DNA of 64,000 nt from Tissierella simiarum (GTDB lineage: Bacteria > Bacillota > Clostridia > Tissierellales > Tissierellaceae). A program made the position numbers and the translations under genes. The stretch lies in the NCBI RefSeq assembly GCF_018917865.1, contig NZ_JAHLPM010000002.1, forward strand, positions 62,001 to 126,000. The letters are read 5' to 3'. The notes under the pieces are model-generated. The model made no database searches. It worked only from the letters and a program-made list of their open reading frames with translations, and was not told the origin of the DNA. Below are positions 35,432-43,582 of the stretch, one piece after another; the stretch's first letter is position 1; every line of letters begins with the position of its first letter.

Positions 35432-36748
35432 TTAGAAGAATTGCTTTACTACAAATAGTATTGATAGTATATACATTACAAAAGATACATCTTTCCACTT
35501 TCCAATAAGTACTTTTAAAAGTACATAAGATACCATTCCAAATACAATTCCTTCTGCAATGCTATAAGCTAAAGGCATCATAATAATAGTTAAAAATGCT
35601 GGTATTGCTTCTGTAAAATCTTCTAAATCTATCTTTTTTATTGGACTCATCATGAAAAGCCCTACCATTATTAATGCTGGTGCTGTTGCAGCTTTCGGCA
35701 CTATAATAAATATTGGAGCAAATAAAAGTGCCAAAGCAAACATACAAGCAGTAGATAATGCTGTAAGTCCTGTTCTACCTCCTTCAGCTACACCTGATGC
35801 ACTTTCTACATATGTAGTTACTGTACTAGTTCCTAAACAAGCACCAGCTATAGTTCCTACTGCATCAGCAAGTAAAGCATGACTTACTTTAGGAAGTTTT
35901 CCTTCTTCATCAAGCATATCTGCCTTTGAAGCCACTCCTACTAAGGTTCCTACTGTATCAAAAATATCTACAAATAGAAAGGTAAATACTACTATAAGCA
36001 TTTCGCCAGTAAATACTTTTGTCCAGTCAAATTTAAATGCTACATTTGTTAAAGAAGGAGGAAGTCCAATTATCCCTTCTGGAATAGGAGTTACTCCCAT
36101 TGGTATTCCAATTAAGGTAGTAGTTATTATTCCTATAAGAAGTGCTCCCTTAACTTTCTTAGCCAATAATACTCCCATAATTACAAGACCTATAATTGCA
36201 AGTACCGCACTTGGTGACTTTAGATTTCCTAATTCAAGTATTGCTCCCCCCTGTTGCACTATTCCTGCTGACGATAAGCCTATGAAGGCTATAAATAACC
36301 CTATTCCTACGGATACGGCATTTTTTAAATTAGTAGGAATAGCTTCAAATATAGCTTCTCTAGCTTTAATTAGTGAAAGAAGGATAAATATAACTCCTTC
36401 TAGAAATACTGCTGTTAATGCCGTTTCCCAAGAATATCCCATTTTTATTACTACTGTATAAGCGAAAAAAGCATTAAGTCCCATACCTGGTGCTAAGGCA
36501 AAAGGATAGTTAGCATAGAAGGCCATAATCAGAGTGGCAATAACTGCAGACAAAGCTGTGGCTGTGAAAACTCCTCCTTTATCCATTCCTGCATCTGCCA
36601 GAGTCAAAGGGTTAACCACTAGAATATAAGCCATAGTCATAAATGTAGTAACTCCTGCTATAATTTCAGTCTTTATATCTGTGTTGTGCTCACTAAGTTT
36701 GAATCTTCTTTCCAAGAATCCTTCATTACTAACTGCTTTACTAGACAT
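35432..36748 (-). CDS. pbuG: Purine permease, PbuG/AzgA type (NCS2 superfamily)
   Basis: 438 residues with 12 or so membrane segments and AzgA-type motifs: FLERRFKLSEHNTDIKTEI at the start, AYILVVNPLTL and ALAPGMGLNAFFAY. The family imports hypoxanthine, guanine or adenine. It opens the operon that goes on to the molybdenum hydroxylase and formimidoyltransferase, so uptake and oxidation of hypoxanthine are linked. A structured leader precedes it. Confidence 0.93.
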   Translation of the reverse strand: MSSKAVSNEGFLERRFKLSEHNTDIKTEIIAGVTTFMTMAYILVVNPLTLADAGMDKGGVFTATALSAVIATLIMAFYANYPFALAPGMGLNAFFAYTVVIKMGYSWETALTAVFLEGVIFILLSLIKAREAIFEAIPTNLKNAVSVGIGLFIAFIGLSSAGIVQQGGAILELGNLKSPSAVLAIIGLVIMGVLLAKKVKGALLIGIITTTLIGIPMGVTPIPEGIIGLPPSLTNVAFKFDWTKVFTGEMLIVVFTFLFVDIFDTVGTLVGVASKADMLDEEGKLPKVSHALLADAVGTIAGACLGTSTVTTYVESASGVAEGGRTGLTALSTACMFALALLFAPIFIIVPKAATAPALIMVGLFMMSPIKKIDLEDFTEAIPAFLTIIMMPLAYSIAEGIVFGMVSYVLLKVLIGKWKDVSFVMYILSILFVVKQFF

Positions 36749-36819
36749 ACAACTCCCCCTTTGTTTTAATTCTAAATTTCCTACCCTCCTTTTCCTTTAA
36801 TATTTATACAGTTTTTTAT

Positions 36820-36871
36820 AACCCATAGGAAAGTCCTACTTTTCCTTAATTTAAACTTTCCGTAATGGGTT
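36820..36871 (-). promoter_or_regulatory. Structured 5' leader of the purine permease operon
   Basis: Minus strand: AACCCAT pairs with ATGGGTT and, inside, GGAAAGT pairs with ACTTTCC, with a 3x1 internal loop and a 20-base apical loop. Directly after the outer stem comes TATAAAAAACTG. The leader lacks the conserved core of guanine/adenine riboswitches. Its A-rich tail recalls preQ1-I RNAs, but the loop is different. A regulatory RNA of unassigned class is possible. Confidence 0.45.
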
Positions 36872-36873
36872 TC

Positions 36874-36920
36874 AAAAAAAGCCTCCTTAGTGTATTAATG
36901 CTTCAATACAAGCCTTTTTT
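36874..36920 (-). terminator. Imperfect terminator after adenine deaminase
   Basis: AAAAAAG...GTATT pairs with AATAC...GGCTTTTTTT on the minus strand with an internal loop, directly at the adenine deaminase stop. Confidence 0.6.
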
Positions 36921-38739
36921 ACTTTACTACTGGAGATAGAACCTCAAAATTATTTACGTCTATTAAACCCTTGTCAGTAATTTTCCAAGAAGGACTTGTA
37001 GATAGAGTTAAGAAAGATAGATGCATAAATGGAGCATGTACTTTACAACCTAATTCTTTGGAAACTATCCTCTCTAATTCTGCAATTTTTTCACTTACCT
37101 CATTCCCCATTAATTCATCTGTTATAAGTCCACCTACTGGTAACCTCATATCTGAAAGAATTCTCCCTTTATTTGCTATGGCTATGCCTCCTCCTATTTC
37201 TATAACCCTGTTAACGGCTAAAGTCATATCCTTTACATTTGTTCCTACCACTATAATATTGTGGGTATCATGAGCAACACTTTCTGCAAAAGCCCCCTCT
37301 TTCATTCCAAACCCCTTGACAAAAGCTTTACCTATGTTGCCATTTCTACCATATCTTTCTATGCAGGCTATTTCTAGTGTATCTGTAGATGTATCAGGCT
37401 TAGCTATTCCTCCATATATCCTTAATGTTTCTTCTAATTTTCCTGTTAAATTTTGATCTGGTATAAGCTCTATACATCTAACTCTAGCTGTAGAGCCTTG
37501 AGCTTCAATCTCTAAATCCTTCTCGGTAATAGGTCCTCTTTTAACAGATTTTTTTACTTCTTCAGGATAAGTATATTTAGGTAGGTCTATTAGAAGTTCT
37601 CCTTTAGAAGCTACTAACTTTCCTTGAATAAAGACTCCCTCTACAGTCATTTCTTCTAAATCTTCTATTATCGCTATATCTGCCATTTTCCCAGGAGCAA
37701 GAACTCCTACATGGTCAAACCCAAAATAAGTAGCTGGATTTATAGTAGCCATCTGTATTGCTTCTACAGGGCTTACCCCTTCTTTTATAGTTCTCTTAAT
37801 TATTTCATTCATATGTCCTAATGTCTGTAAATCCGCAGATACCATGTCATCGGTGGCTAATATACATCTTCTAGAGTCCAACCCTTCTTCTGTAACTGCT
37901 CTAATACATTCTGCCATGTTTCTTTGAGTTGAGCCTTCCCTCATAAATAGATAAACTCCTTGTCTTAGTTTCTCTATAGCTTCCTCTTTTGTAGTAGTTT
38001 CATGGCAAGAACATTTTCCTCCCGTTGAGATTATATGAGCTGCTAAATCTTTTCCAAATAATTCAGGTGCATTTCCATCTACTATCATTCCTTTACTTCT
38101 TGCATATATTGTTGAAGAAACTAAATCTGTAACTATTTCAGGAGTATTTCTATAAACATGTTTAGCATTGCTAAATCCCTGTAGTTCTCCTATTCCAATT
38201 ATGTGCTTATAGTTTAATAAATCTTCCATATCCTTTGAAGTTATATCATATCCTGCAGTTTCTAAGTTTGGACAATCTGGAGTTAAAGCTGGTACTACTA
38301 AGTACACATTATTAGGAACGTTATCTATTTCATCAGCCATAGCTTTCATACCAATAGAGCCTAATGCATTTCCGATTTCATGAGGATCTGCTACTAGGGT
38401 GGTGGTCCCTGAAGGAATTGAGAGTCTAGAAAATTCAGTAATCGTAAGCATGCTACTTTCAAAATGCATATGAGAATCTATAAAGCCTGGGGATAAGTAT
38501 TTCCCTTCCACATCAATAACCAAAGTATCGGGTCCTATTAAATCTCTACAGTCACCTACTAACAAAATATACTTATCTTTAATGGCAATATCAGCCTTAT
38601 ATACTTCTCTTGTTATAACATTTATTACTTCTCCTTTATGAAGAACTACATCTGCATACTCTTTGCTGCTCATAAGAACATCTATTAATTTCCTGTACTC
38701 AACTGCCATTTTTAAATAAAAAGTATTATGCAATTCCAT
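36919..38739 (-). CDS. ade: Adenine deaminase
   Basis: 606 residues, the usual length for the bacterial Ade family. PGFIDSHMHFESSML shows the HxH metal pair and the Glu/Ser typical of Ade; also VADPHEIGNALG, SCHETTTKEEA and LATDDMVSADL with the catalytic Asp. It converts adenine to hypoxanthine and ammonia. As the last gene of the BMC operon it links adenine to the proposed xanthine pathway. Ten bases separate it from the BMC-P gene. Confidence 0.94.
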   Translation of the reverse strand: MELHNTFYLKMAVEYRKLIDVLMSSKEYADVVLHKGEVINVITREVYKADIAIKDKYILLVGDCRDLIGPDTLVIDVEGKYLSPGFIDSHMHFESSMLTITEFSRLSIPSGTTTLVADPHEIGNALGSIGMKAMADEIDNVPNNVYLVVPALTPDCPNLETAGYDITSKDMEDLLNYKHIIGIGELQGFSNAKHVYRNTPEIVTDLVSSTIYARSKGMIVDGNAPELFGKDLAAHIISTGGKCSCHETTTKEEAIEKLRQGVYLFMREGSTQRNMAECIRAVTEEGLDSRRCILATDDMVSADLQTLGHMNEIIKRTIKEGVSPVEAIQMATINPATYFGFDHVGVLAPGKMADIAIIEDLEEMTVEGVFIQGKLVASKGELLIDLPKYTYPEEVKKSVKRGPITEKDLEIEAQGSTARVRCIELIPDQNLTGKLEETLRIYGGIAKPDTSTDTLEIACIERYGRNGNIGKAFVKGFGMKEGAFAESVAHDTHNIIVVGTNVKDMTLAVNRVIEIGGGIAIANKGRILSDMRLPVGGLITDELMGNEVSEKIAELERIVSKELGCKVHAPFMHLSFLTLSTSPSWKITDKGLIDVNNFEVLSPVVK

Positions 38740-38748
38740 GCCTCCCTC

Positions 38749-39036
38749 CTATTCTTTATTTAATAGGTCATTATGAATATCTATTTCATCAATTATACCT
38801 ACTATGGATATATCTATAGGAGATTCCATTTTTTTTGCTGCAATTCTAGCAGCTGTTCCTTTTACATATATTATTAGTTCTCCGATTCCAGCTCCTACTG
38901 TATCTACAGCAATTAAGGGTTCTCCTATAGATTCTAATTTTCCGTTGAGAGGCTGGGTAATCATTAGCTTACTGCCTATAAGTCTATCATCTTTCCTTGT
39001 TGCCACTACTGTACCAACTACTTTCCCGATATACAT
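38749..39036 (-). CDS. BMC shell pentamer (EutN/CcmL family)
   Basis: 95 residues with MYIGKVVGTVVAT and VDTVGAGIGELI. It caps the vertices of the shell formed by the three BMC-H proteins encoded upstream. A short tail (HNDLLNKE) is missing from the duplicate at 26394-26657. Confidence 0.93.
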   Translation of the reverse strand: MYIGKVVGTVVATRKDDRLIGSKLMITQPLNGKLESIGEPLIAVDTVGAGIGELIIYVKGTAARIAAKKMESPIDISIVGIIDEIDIHNDLLNKE

Positions 39037-39051
39037 ATTACCATCACCTCT

Positions 39052-39792
39052 TTAAGTCTCTATCTTTATTTCTATTCCCCGCTCTTTAGCCCTATCTTTT
39101 GCCAAAGGAGTTAAGATAGTCCCTTTTGGCACTAAAATAAACTTATTTGTATTTGAATAGTTCATTATATCCCTTTCTGTTATTACCTTATTTAGACTAT
39201 CTATCTTTCCGCTCATATTCTCCCCATAGAATATCTTTTCTAGATAATTTCCTTTCTCTATTTCTAATCCGCCCATTTTTTTTACCTTACTTGTATAATC
39301 ATCTATCATAGTATCTATTTCTGCATTTTTACACGGTTCTCCCATATATGTCTTTAAAGAAGTAAAATCTATATATACTTCTTTATTCATATATAAAAAA
39401 CTCCAAATCAAATTTGATACAAAACTATCTACCATTCCTAAAGATACTTTTGAAATAGTATTTATAGTGATATTAGGTACTACTATTTTTGAGTAGTCCT
39501 TTATTATATTGTGAATATTAAATATATCTTCCTCTCTATATACCTTTAAGGGATTTAAAGAATCGATTATATTATTTATATCTAATATTTTTTCGGCCAT
39601 AAAAGAAAATCCTAAGGAAATATCAATATTATTGCCCTTTAGTCTTTTTAGTTCCTTTATTTTTTCATCTAATTCAAAAAATGAACCTGTAATAAGGATT
39701 AGTACTTTATTATTTGAATTTAAGGAATTACTTTTATTAATCTTCTTGGATATACTGTCCAATACATTTAGAGTTAATCTATTTTTATTCAT
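39052..39792 (-). CDS. BMC-associated flavoprotein-like protein
   Basis: 246 residues. The central part (KVLILITGSFFEL, KIVVPNITINTISKVSLGMVDS) resembles the flavoprotein fold seen in FMN-binding decarboxylase-type proteins that occur in some BMC operons. The C-terminus VITERDIMN...VPKGTILTPLAKDRAKERGI is typical of those BMC flavoproteins. Role unknown; it lies between the shell hexamer and pentamer genes. Confidence 0.7.
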   Translation of the reverse strand: MNKNRLTLNVLDSISKKINKSNSLNSNNKVLILITGSFFELDEKIKELKRLKGNNIDISLGFSFMAEKILDINNIIDSLNPLKVYREEDIFNIHNIIKDYSKIVVPNITINTISKVSLGMVDSFVSNLIWSFLYMNKEVYIDFTSLKTYMGEPCKNAEIDTMIDDYTSKVKKMGGLEIEKGNYLEKIFYGENMSGKIDSLNKVITERDIMNYSNTNKFILVPKGTILTPLAKDRAKERGIEIKIET

Positions 39793-39811
39793 TTAGCACA
39801 CCCCAAAGGGA

Positions 39812-40090
39812 TTATTCATAATTTTTTAGTATCACTCTTTCTACTTCTGAATGAGGTCTTGGTATTACATGAACAGAGTGTAATTCTCCAACAGCTCTTG
39901 CCGCTTCTGCCCCTGCATCTACTGCTGCCTTTACTGCCCCTACATCTCCTCTTACCATTACAGTTACAAGCCCAAAGCCTATTTTCTCATAGCCTATTAG
40001 TGTTACATTAGCTGCCTTTACCATAGCATCAGCAGCTTCAATTGAACCTACCAATCCTTTAGTTTCAACTAATCCTAATGCTTGACTCAT
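39812..40090 (-). CDS. BMC-H shell hexamer protein (PduA/EutM type)
   Basis: 92 residues, a single BMC domain: [40 protein letters not shown] and the C-terminal [10 protein letters not shown]. Six copies make a shell tile. The pore loop around KIGFG has no Cys or His, so there is no sign of a metal-cluster pore. Confidence 0.95.
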   Translation of the reverse strand: MSQALGLVETKGLVGSIEAADAMVKAANVTLIGYEKIGFGLVTVMVRGDVGAVKAAVDAGAEAARAVGELHSVHVIPRPHSEVERVILKNYE

Positions 40091-40093
40091 GCT

Positions 40094-40459
40094 TTATTCC
40101 TCCTTATTTTTGTTTTCTTTATCTTTATTTTTCTTTTTATTTTCTACTTTATTTTCTTTTATTTTTAAATTCTTAGAAAATTTTTCTATAAGAGTATCTA
40201 CTTCATCATGGGGTCTAGGTATTACATGACTTGAAACTACTGTACCTATTCTGTTAGCTGCCTCCACTCCTGCATCTACCGCTGCTCTTACTGCTGCTAC
40301 TTCTCCAGCCAGCTGAATAGTTACTCCTACTGCTTTTTCTACCCCTATTACCTTCTCTACTCCTATTAAGGTTACATCAGCTGCTTTACTAGCTGCATCT
40401 ACTGCTGTAACAGCAGTAGTAAGTCCTATGGTCTCAATAAGACCTAATGCTTTATTCAT
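40094..40459 (-). CDS. BMC-H shell protein with Lys/Asn/Glu tail
   Basis: 121 residues. The BMC domain (ALGLIETIGLTTAVTAVDAA ... VIPRPHDEVD) is followed by about 30 residues made almost only of Lys, Asn, Glu and Asp. Within the domain the segment VEKVIGVEKAVGVT has an echo of GVEK. The charged tail would face one side of the shell and may bind cargo or another protein; the neighbouring 74-residue protein has a similar composition. Confidence 0.92.
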   Translation of the reverse strand: MNKALGLIETIGLTTAVTAVDAASKAADVTLIGVEKVIGVEKAVGVTIQLAGEVAAVRAAVDAGVEAANRIGTVVSSHVIPRPHDEVDTLIEKFSKNLKIKENKVENKKKNKDKENKNKEE

Positions 40460-40480
40460 ACTACACCTCCGTCCTATAAA

Positions 40481-40705
40481 TTAACGGCTACTCTTAATCT
40501 TTTCAACTACTTCATCTAAAGTCAATATAGGAGCTACAGCTTTATTTTCCTTTACTTCTCTTTCTCCTCTTATTATTTCTAATATCAACTTTTCTTCCTT
40601 AGACGTTAAATTATCTGCTTTATTTTCTTTTAAATCAGATTTCTTAGTAGAGCTAGTTTTGTTTATCACATTATTCATGTAAACCCTAGCTAATGGATTA
40701 ACCAT
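40481..40705 (-). CDS. Small BMC-operon protein of unknown function
   Basis: 74 residues between two shell genes, with a fair ribosome site (GGTGG). A short hydrophobic/helical start (MVNPLARVYMNNVINK) leads to a Lys/Asn/Ser-rich linker, a helix (EEKLILEIIRGERE), another linker and a final amphipathic helix (TLDEVVEKIKSSR). This pattern of short amphipathic helices on flexible linkers is that of encapsulation peptides or scaffolds. I do not recognise the family. Confidence 0.75.
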   Translation of the reverse strand: MVNPLARVYMNNVINKTSSTKKSDLKENKADNLTSKEEKLILEIIRGEREVKENKAVAPILTLDEVVEKIKSSR

Positions 40706-40725
40706 AACTTTTCACCACCATTAAG

Positions 40726-40989
40726 CTATAATATTTTATCCACTTCTTCATGAGGTCTTGGAATTACATTGGCTGAAACTACTTCTGCTACCGTTGCTGC
40801 CTTCTCCTTACCACTATCTACTGCTGCTTTTACTGCTGCTACCTCCCCCGAAACCGTTACCGAAACTAATCCTGAACCTACAATCTGAAAATCTATTATT
40901 TTTATATTCGCAGACTTACTCATTGTATCTGCTGCCTCTATAGCTGCTATAAGGCTTCTGGTTTCAACCATTCCTATAGCTTCCCTCAT
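40726..40989 (-). CDS. BMC-H shell hexamer protein
   Basis: 87 residues, one BMC domain (AIGMVETRSLIAAIEAADTM, VGSGLVSVTVSGEVAAVKA, VIPRPHEEVD). The first shell gene of the operon, 16 bases after UbiD. The pore region IVGSG has small residues, so a wide polar pore is likely. Confidence 0.95.
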   Translation of the reverse strand: MREAIGMVETRSLIAAIEAADTMSKSANIKIIDFQIVGSGLVSVTVSGEVAAVKAAVDSGKEKAATVAEVVSANVIPRPHEEVDKIL

Positions 40990-41004
40990 TATGCTTCACC
41001 TTCT

Positions 41005-42345
41005 TTATTCTATATTTGGAAAATATTTATGAATATCTATGTTTTCGTAATTTGGAATTATAGCTCTCTCAAATTTTAAACCTTTTTCTCCTAGAGGCTT
41101 TGTTGCATCTATTCCTACCTTATCCGTTACTCCCCTTATTCCGTGAGACGGCTCTAAGGACGAACCTAAGCCCCCTTTTATAACTACCAAATCTTCGCTA
41201 GCCTGAGATCTTGTAGTAATAGCCCATTCAATTTCCTTTAAACTAAATATATCTACATCTTCATCTACTATAACTACCTGTTTTAAATCTTTATTAGATC
41301 CTAAAGCTGCTATAATAGCACTTTTGCCGTCACCTTCTTGATGTTTGTTTATAGATACAAAAGCATTAAACCTATATCCTCCACCTTCTGTTACATAAAC
41401 ATCTCCTACATCTACTTGATTTCTAAGGGAATTATATAATTCTACTTCTCTAATAAGTCCATTGGATAAATGCTCTTCTCTACAAGGAAATGCCACTTGA
41501 AATATAGGGTTGTTTCTATGCATAACTAAGTCTATTTCAATAATTGGATGATTTGCCGCCTCTCCATAATATCCCATCAATTCTCCAAAAGGCCCTTCAA
41601 TTTTCCTTTTGTTTGGTATGATTTTCCCTTCTAGAACTATTTCACTATAGGCTGGTACAAGAAGGTCAACAGTTTCACATTTTACTAATTCTAAAGGTCT
41701 CCCCCTCAGAGCACTATCCACCTCATATTTATCTACTCCATAAGTAAAACTGCTTATTTGGCTTGCCAATAAAAATGGTGCATCATATCCAAGAATTATT
41801 GCTATATCCATAGGTTTATTTAATTTTTCTAATTCTAAAAAATCATTGGTAAGCTTTGGTGAAGCTATAAGAGCTGAAACTTCGTTTTTGCCATTTATTT
41901 GAAACCTTCTCACAGATGTAAAATGTCTTCCCGTATCTGGATCTTTAACTACCAGTATTCCAGCTGTAATGAAACTTGAAGAATCTTTTTCTTGGAATTT
42001 AGGAATAGGAAAGATTTTAGATAAATCTATGTTTTTATCTATGATATTCTCTTTTATGGGACCATTGCTAACCAATTTATAAGGTTTAGAGTTGGCTATT
42101 ACATCCATAAAGGTAAACAATCTATTTTCATGATTTATGTTGAGAAGGTTATAAAAAACTTCCCTATCTCCATACAATCCTCCAACTACTTTTACAGGAC
42201 TTCCTTTTACTTTATTGAATAATATAGGTCTTTTATTTTCAAAATGTTTAAGCACTGCACCTAATTCATACTCAGAGTTTACTTCTCTTTCACATATAAG
42301 AAGCTGATTCATTTTTTCCAATTTCTCTAATGTAGATCTAAGCAA
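41005..42345 (-). CDS. UbiD-family prenyl-FMN-dependent decarboxylase
   Basis: 446 residues with family marks: an N-terminal helix LEKLEKMNQLLICEREVN, RRFQINGKNE, EGPFGELMGYYGE and FPCREEHL around the prenyl-FMN site. UbiD enzymes reversibly decarboxylate aromatic, heteroaromatic or unsaturated acids. The cofactor maker UbiX is encoded just upstream. In the xanthine pathway the matching step is 4-amino-5-imidazolecarboxylate to 4-aminoimidazole plus CO2; this is my inference. It starts at TTG 42345, seven bases after AAGGAGGG. Confidence 0.92.
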   Translation of the reverse strand: MLRSTLEKLEKMNQLLICEREVNSEYELGAVLKHFENKRPILFNKVKGSPVKVVGGLYGDREVFYNLLNINHENRLFTFMDVIANSKPYKLVSNGPIKENIIDKNIDLSKIFPIPKFQEKDSSSFITAGILVVKDPDTGRHFTSVRRFQINGKNEVSALIASPKLTNDFLELEKLNKPMDIAIILGYDAPFLLASQISSFTYGVDKYEVDSALRGRPLELVKCETVDLLVPAYSEIVLEGKIIPNKRKIEGPFGELMGYYGEAANHPIIEIDLVMHRNNPIFQVAFPCREEHLSNGLIREVELYNSLRNQVDVGDVYVTEGGGYRFNAFVSINKHQEGDGKSAIIAALGSNKDLKQVVIVDEDVDIFSLKEIEWAITTRSQASEDLVVIKGGLGSSLEPSHGIRGVTDKVGIDATKPLGEKGLKFERAIIPNYENIDIHKYFPNIE

Positions 42346-42361
42346 AAAGCTGCCCTCCTTT

Positions 42362-42919
42362 CTATAAACCCTTCCATCTATTCACTAAGTTATTGTCTAT
42401 TCCTATCATATCCAGTATTCTACCTGTCATGTTTAATACTATATCTTCAATGGTCTCAGGATGGTTATAAAACCCAGGACTAGGTGGAAAAATGGTTACT
42501 CCTATTTTAGATAGTTTTAACATATTCTCTAAGTGTATAGGACTTAAAGGGGTCTCTCTAGGTACAAGTATTAACTTTCTTCCTTCCTTGATAGTCACAT
42601 CACAGGCCCTAATTAGAAGACCGTCTGCAAAACCGTTTGCAATTCCAGCTAAGGTTTTCATTGAACAAGGAAGAACTACCATACTATCTATTTTAAAAGA
42701 GCCACTTGCTATAGGAGCTGCAAAATTTTTGTTATCGTGAAAATAAGTAGCTAGATTCTTTAATTCTTCTATAGTTACACCACACTCATGTTCTGTAACA
42801 TACTCTCCCATAGTGGATACTACTAAATGAGTTTCTATATTCAATTCTTTAAGTGCCTTTAGAAGTGAAATAGCATATATTGACCCACTTCCTCCAGAAA
42901 TTCCAACTACTACTTTCAT
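42362..42919 (-). CDS. ubiX: UbiX-family flavin prenyltransferase
   Basis: 185 residues: KVVVGISGGSGSIYAISLLKAL at the FMN site, PCSMKTLAGIANGFADGL, and the late LVPRETPLSPIHLENML typical of UbiX/Pad1. It makes the prenylated FMN needed by UbiD. Directly upstream of the UbiD gene, which supports an active decarboxylase pair. Confidence 0.93.
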   Translation of the reverse strand: MKVVVGISGGSGSIYAISLLKALKELNIETHLVVSTMGEYVTEHECGVTIEELKNLATYFHDNKNFAAPIASGSFKIDSMVVLPCSMKTLAGIANGFADGLLIRACDVTIKEGRKLILVPRETPLSPIHLENMLKLSKIGVTIFPPSPGFYNHPETIEDIVLNMTGRILDMIGIDNNLVNRWKGL

Positions 42920-42968
42920 TTCCTTTCCTCTCTTTCATGGAACCTATAGGGTAAATACCCTATAGGCT

Positions 42969-43571
42969 TTATTCTACTTTATTTTCTCTGTCACCCCCAC
43001 CTTTCCAAGGGTCTAGTCCTTTTTCCCAAGATTGAACATATTCGTCTATAGTCATTACTTTTGAGAAGATACTCAGATCATTAAGCCCATATTCATGCAT
43101 TTCTTTAGTCTTTGATGCACAGCCATCACTTAAAGTAATTACTCTATAAGCTTTTGCCAAGGCATCTGTAGCAGTACTTCTTACACAAACATTGGTCCAA
43201 ACTCCAGTAACTACTACTGTGTCGATATTTTCTTCTCTCAAAAATAAATCTAAGTCTGTATGTTGGAATCCACTATGTCTTCTTTTTTGAACAATATATT
43301 CTCCTTTTTCAGGATATAATTCTGGTATAAAATCGGAACCCCAAGTTCCCTTTACTGCGTGAACGGGTCTAACTCTAAAATCCGCATCATTTTCTCTATG
43401 AGCTTCCTGTATGAACACTAACTGTACGTCATCACCTTTCCTACTTCTAACCCATTGAAAAAGGTTTTGAAGATTAGGGACTATCTCTTCTCCTCCAGGA
43501 CATCTTAAAGGAGCCTTTTCTCCCACAAAATCATTCAACATATCTATAACTAAAATAGCGTGTCTAGACAT
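42969..43571 (-). CDS. Cysteine hydrolase, isochorismatase-like, probable ureido/amide hydrolase
   Basis: 200 residues. The catalytic triad of the family is visible: Asp10 (LVIDMLNDF), a Lys in VQKRRHSGF and the nucleophile Cys in TGVWTNVCVRSTA. Relatives include N-carbamoylsarcosine, ureidoacrylate and biuret/triuret amidohydrolases, so removal of a carbamoyl group is a sound guess. In the BMC operon the likely substrate is 4-ureido-5-imidazolecarboxylate. A charged C-terminal tail (GGGDRENKVE) could be a targeting piece. Confidence 0.88.
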   Translation of the reverse strand: MSRHAILVIDMLNDFVGEKAPLRCPGGEEIVPNLQNLFQWVRSRKGDDVQLVFIQEAHRENDADFRVRPVHAVKGTWGSDFIPELYPEKGEYIVQKRRHSGFQHTDLDLFLREENIDTVVVTGVWTNVCVRSTATDALAKAYRVITLSDGCASKTKEMHEYGLNDLSIFSKVMTIDEYVQSWEKGLDPWKGGGDRENKVE

Positions 43572-43582
43572 ATTATTCCTCC

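Noticed and set aside
36749-36871. Guanine/adenine riboswitch before the purine permease
   Set aside because: The conserved core and loop-loop bases of that class are not present on the minus strand, although a different structured RNA may be there.
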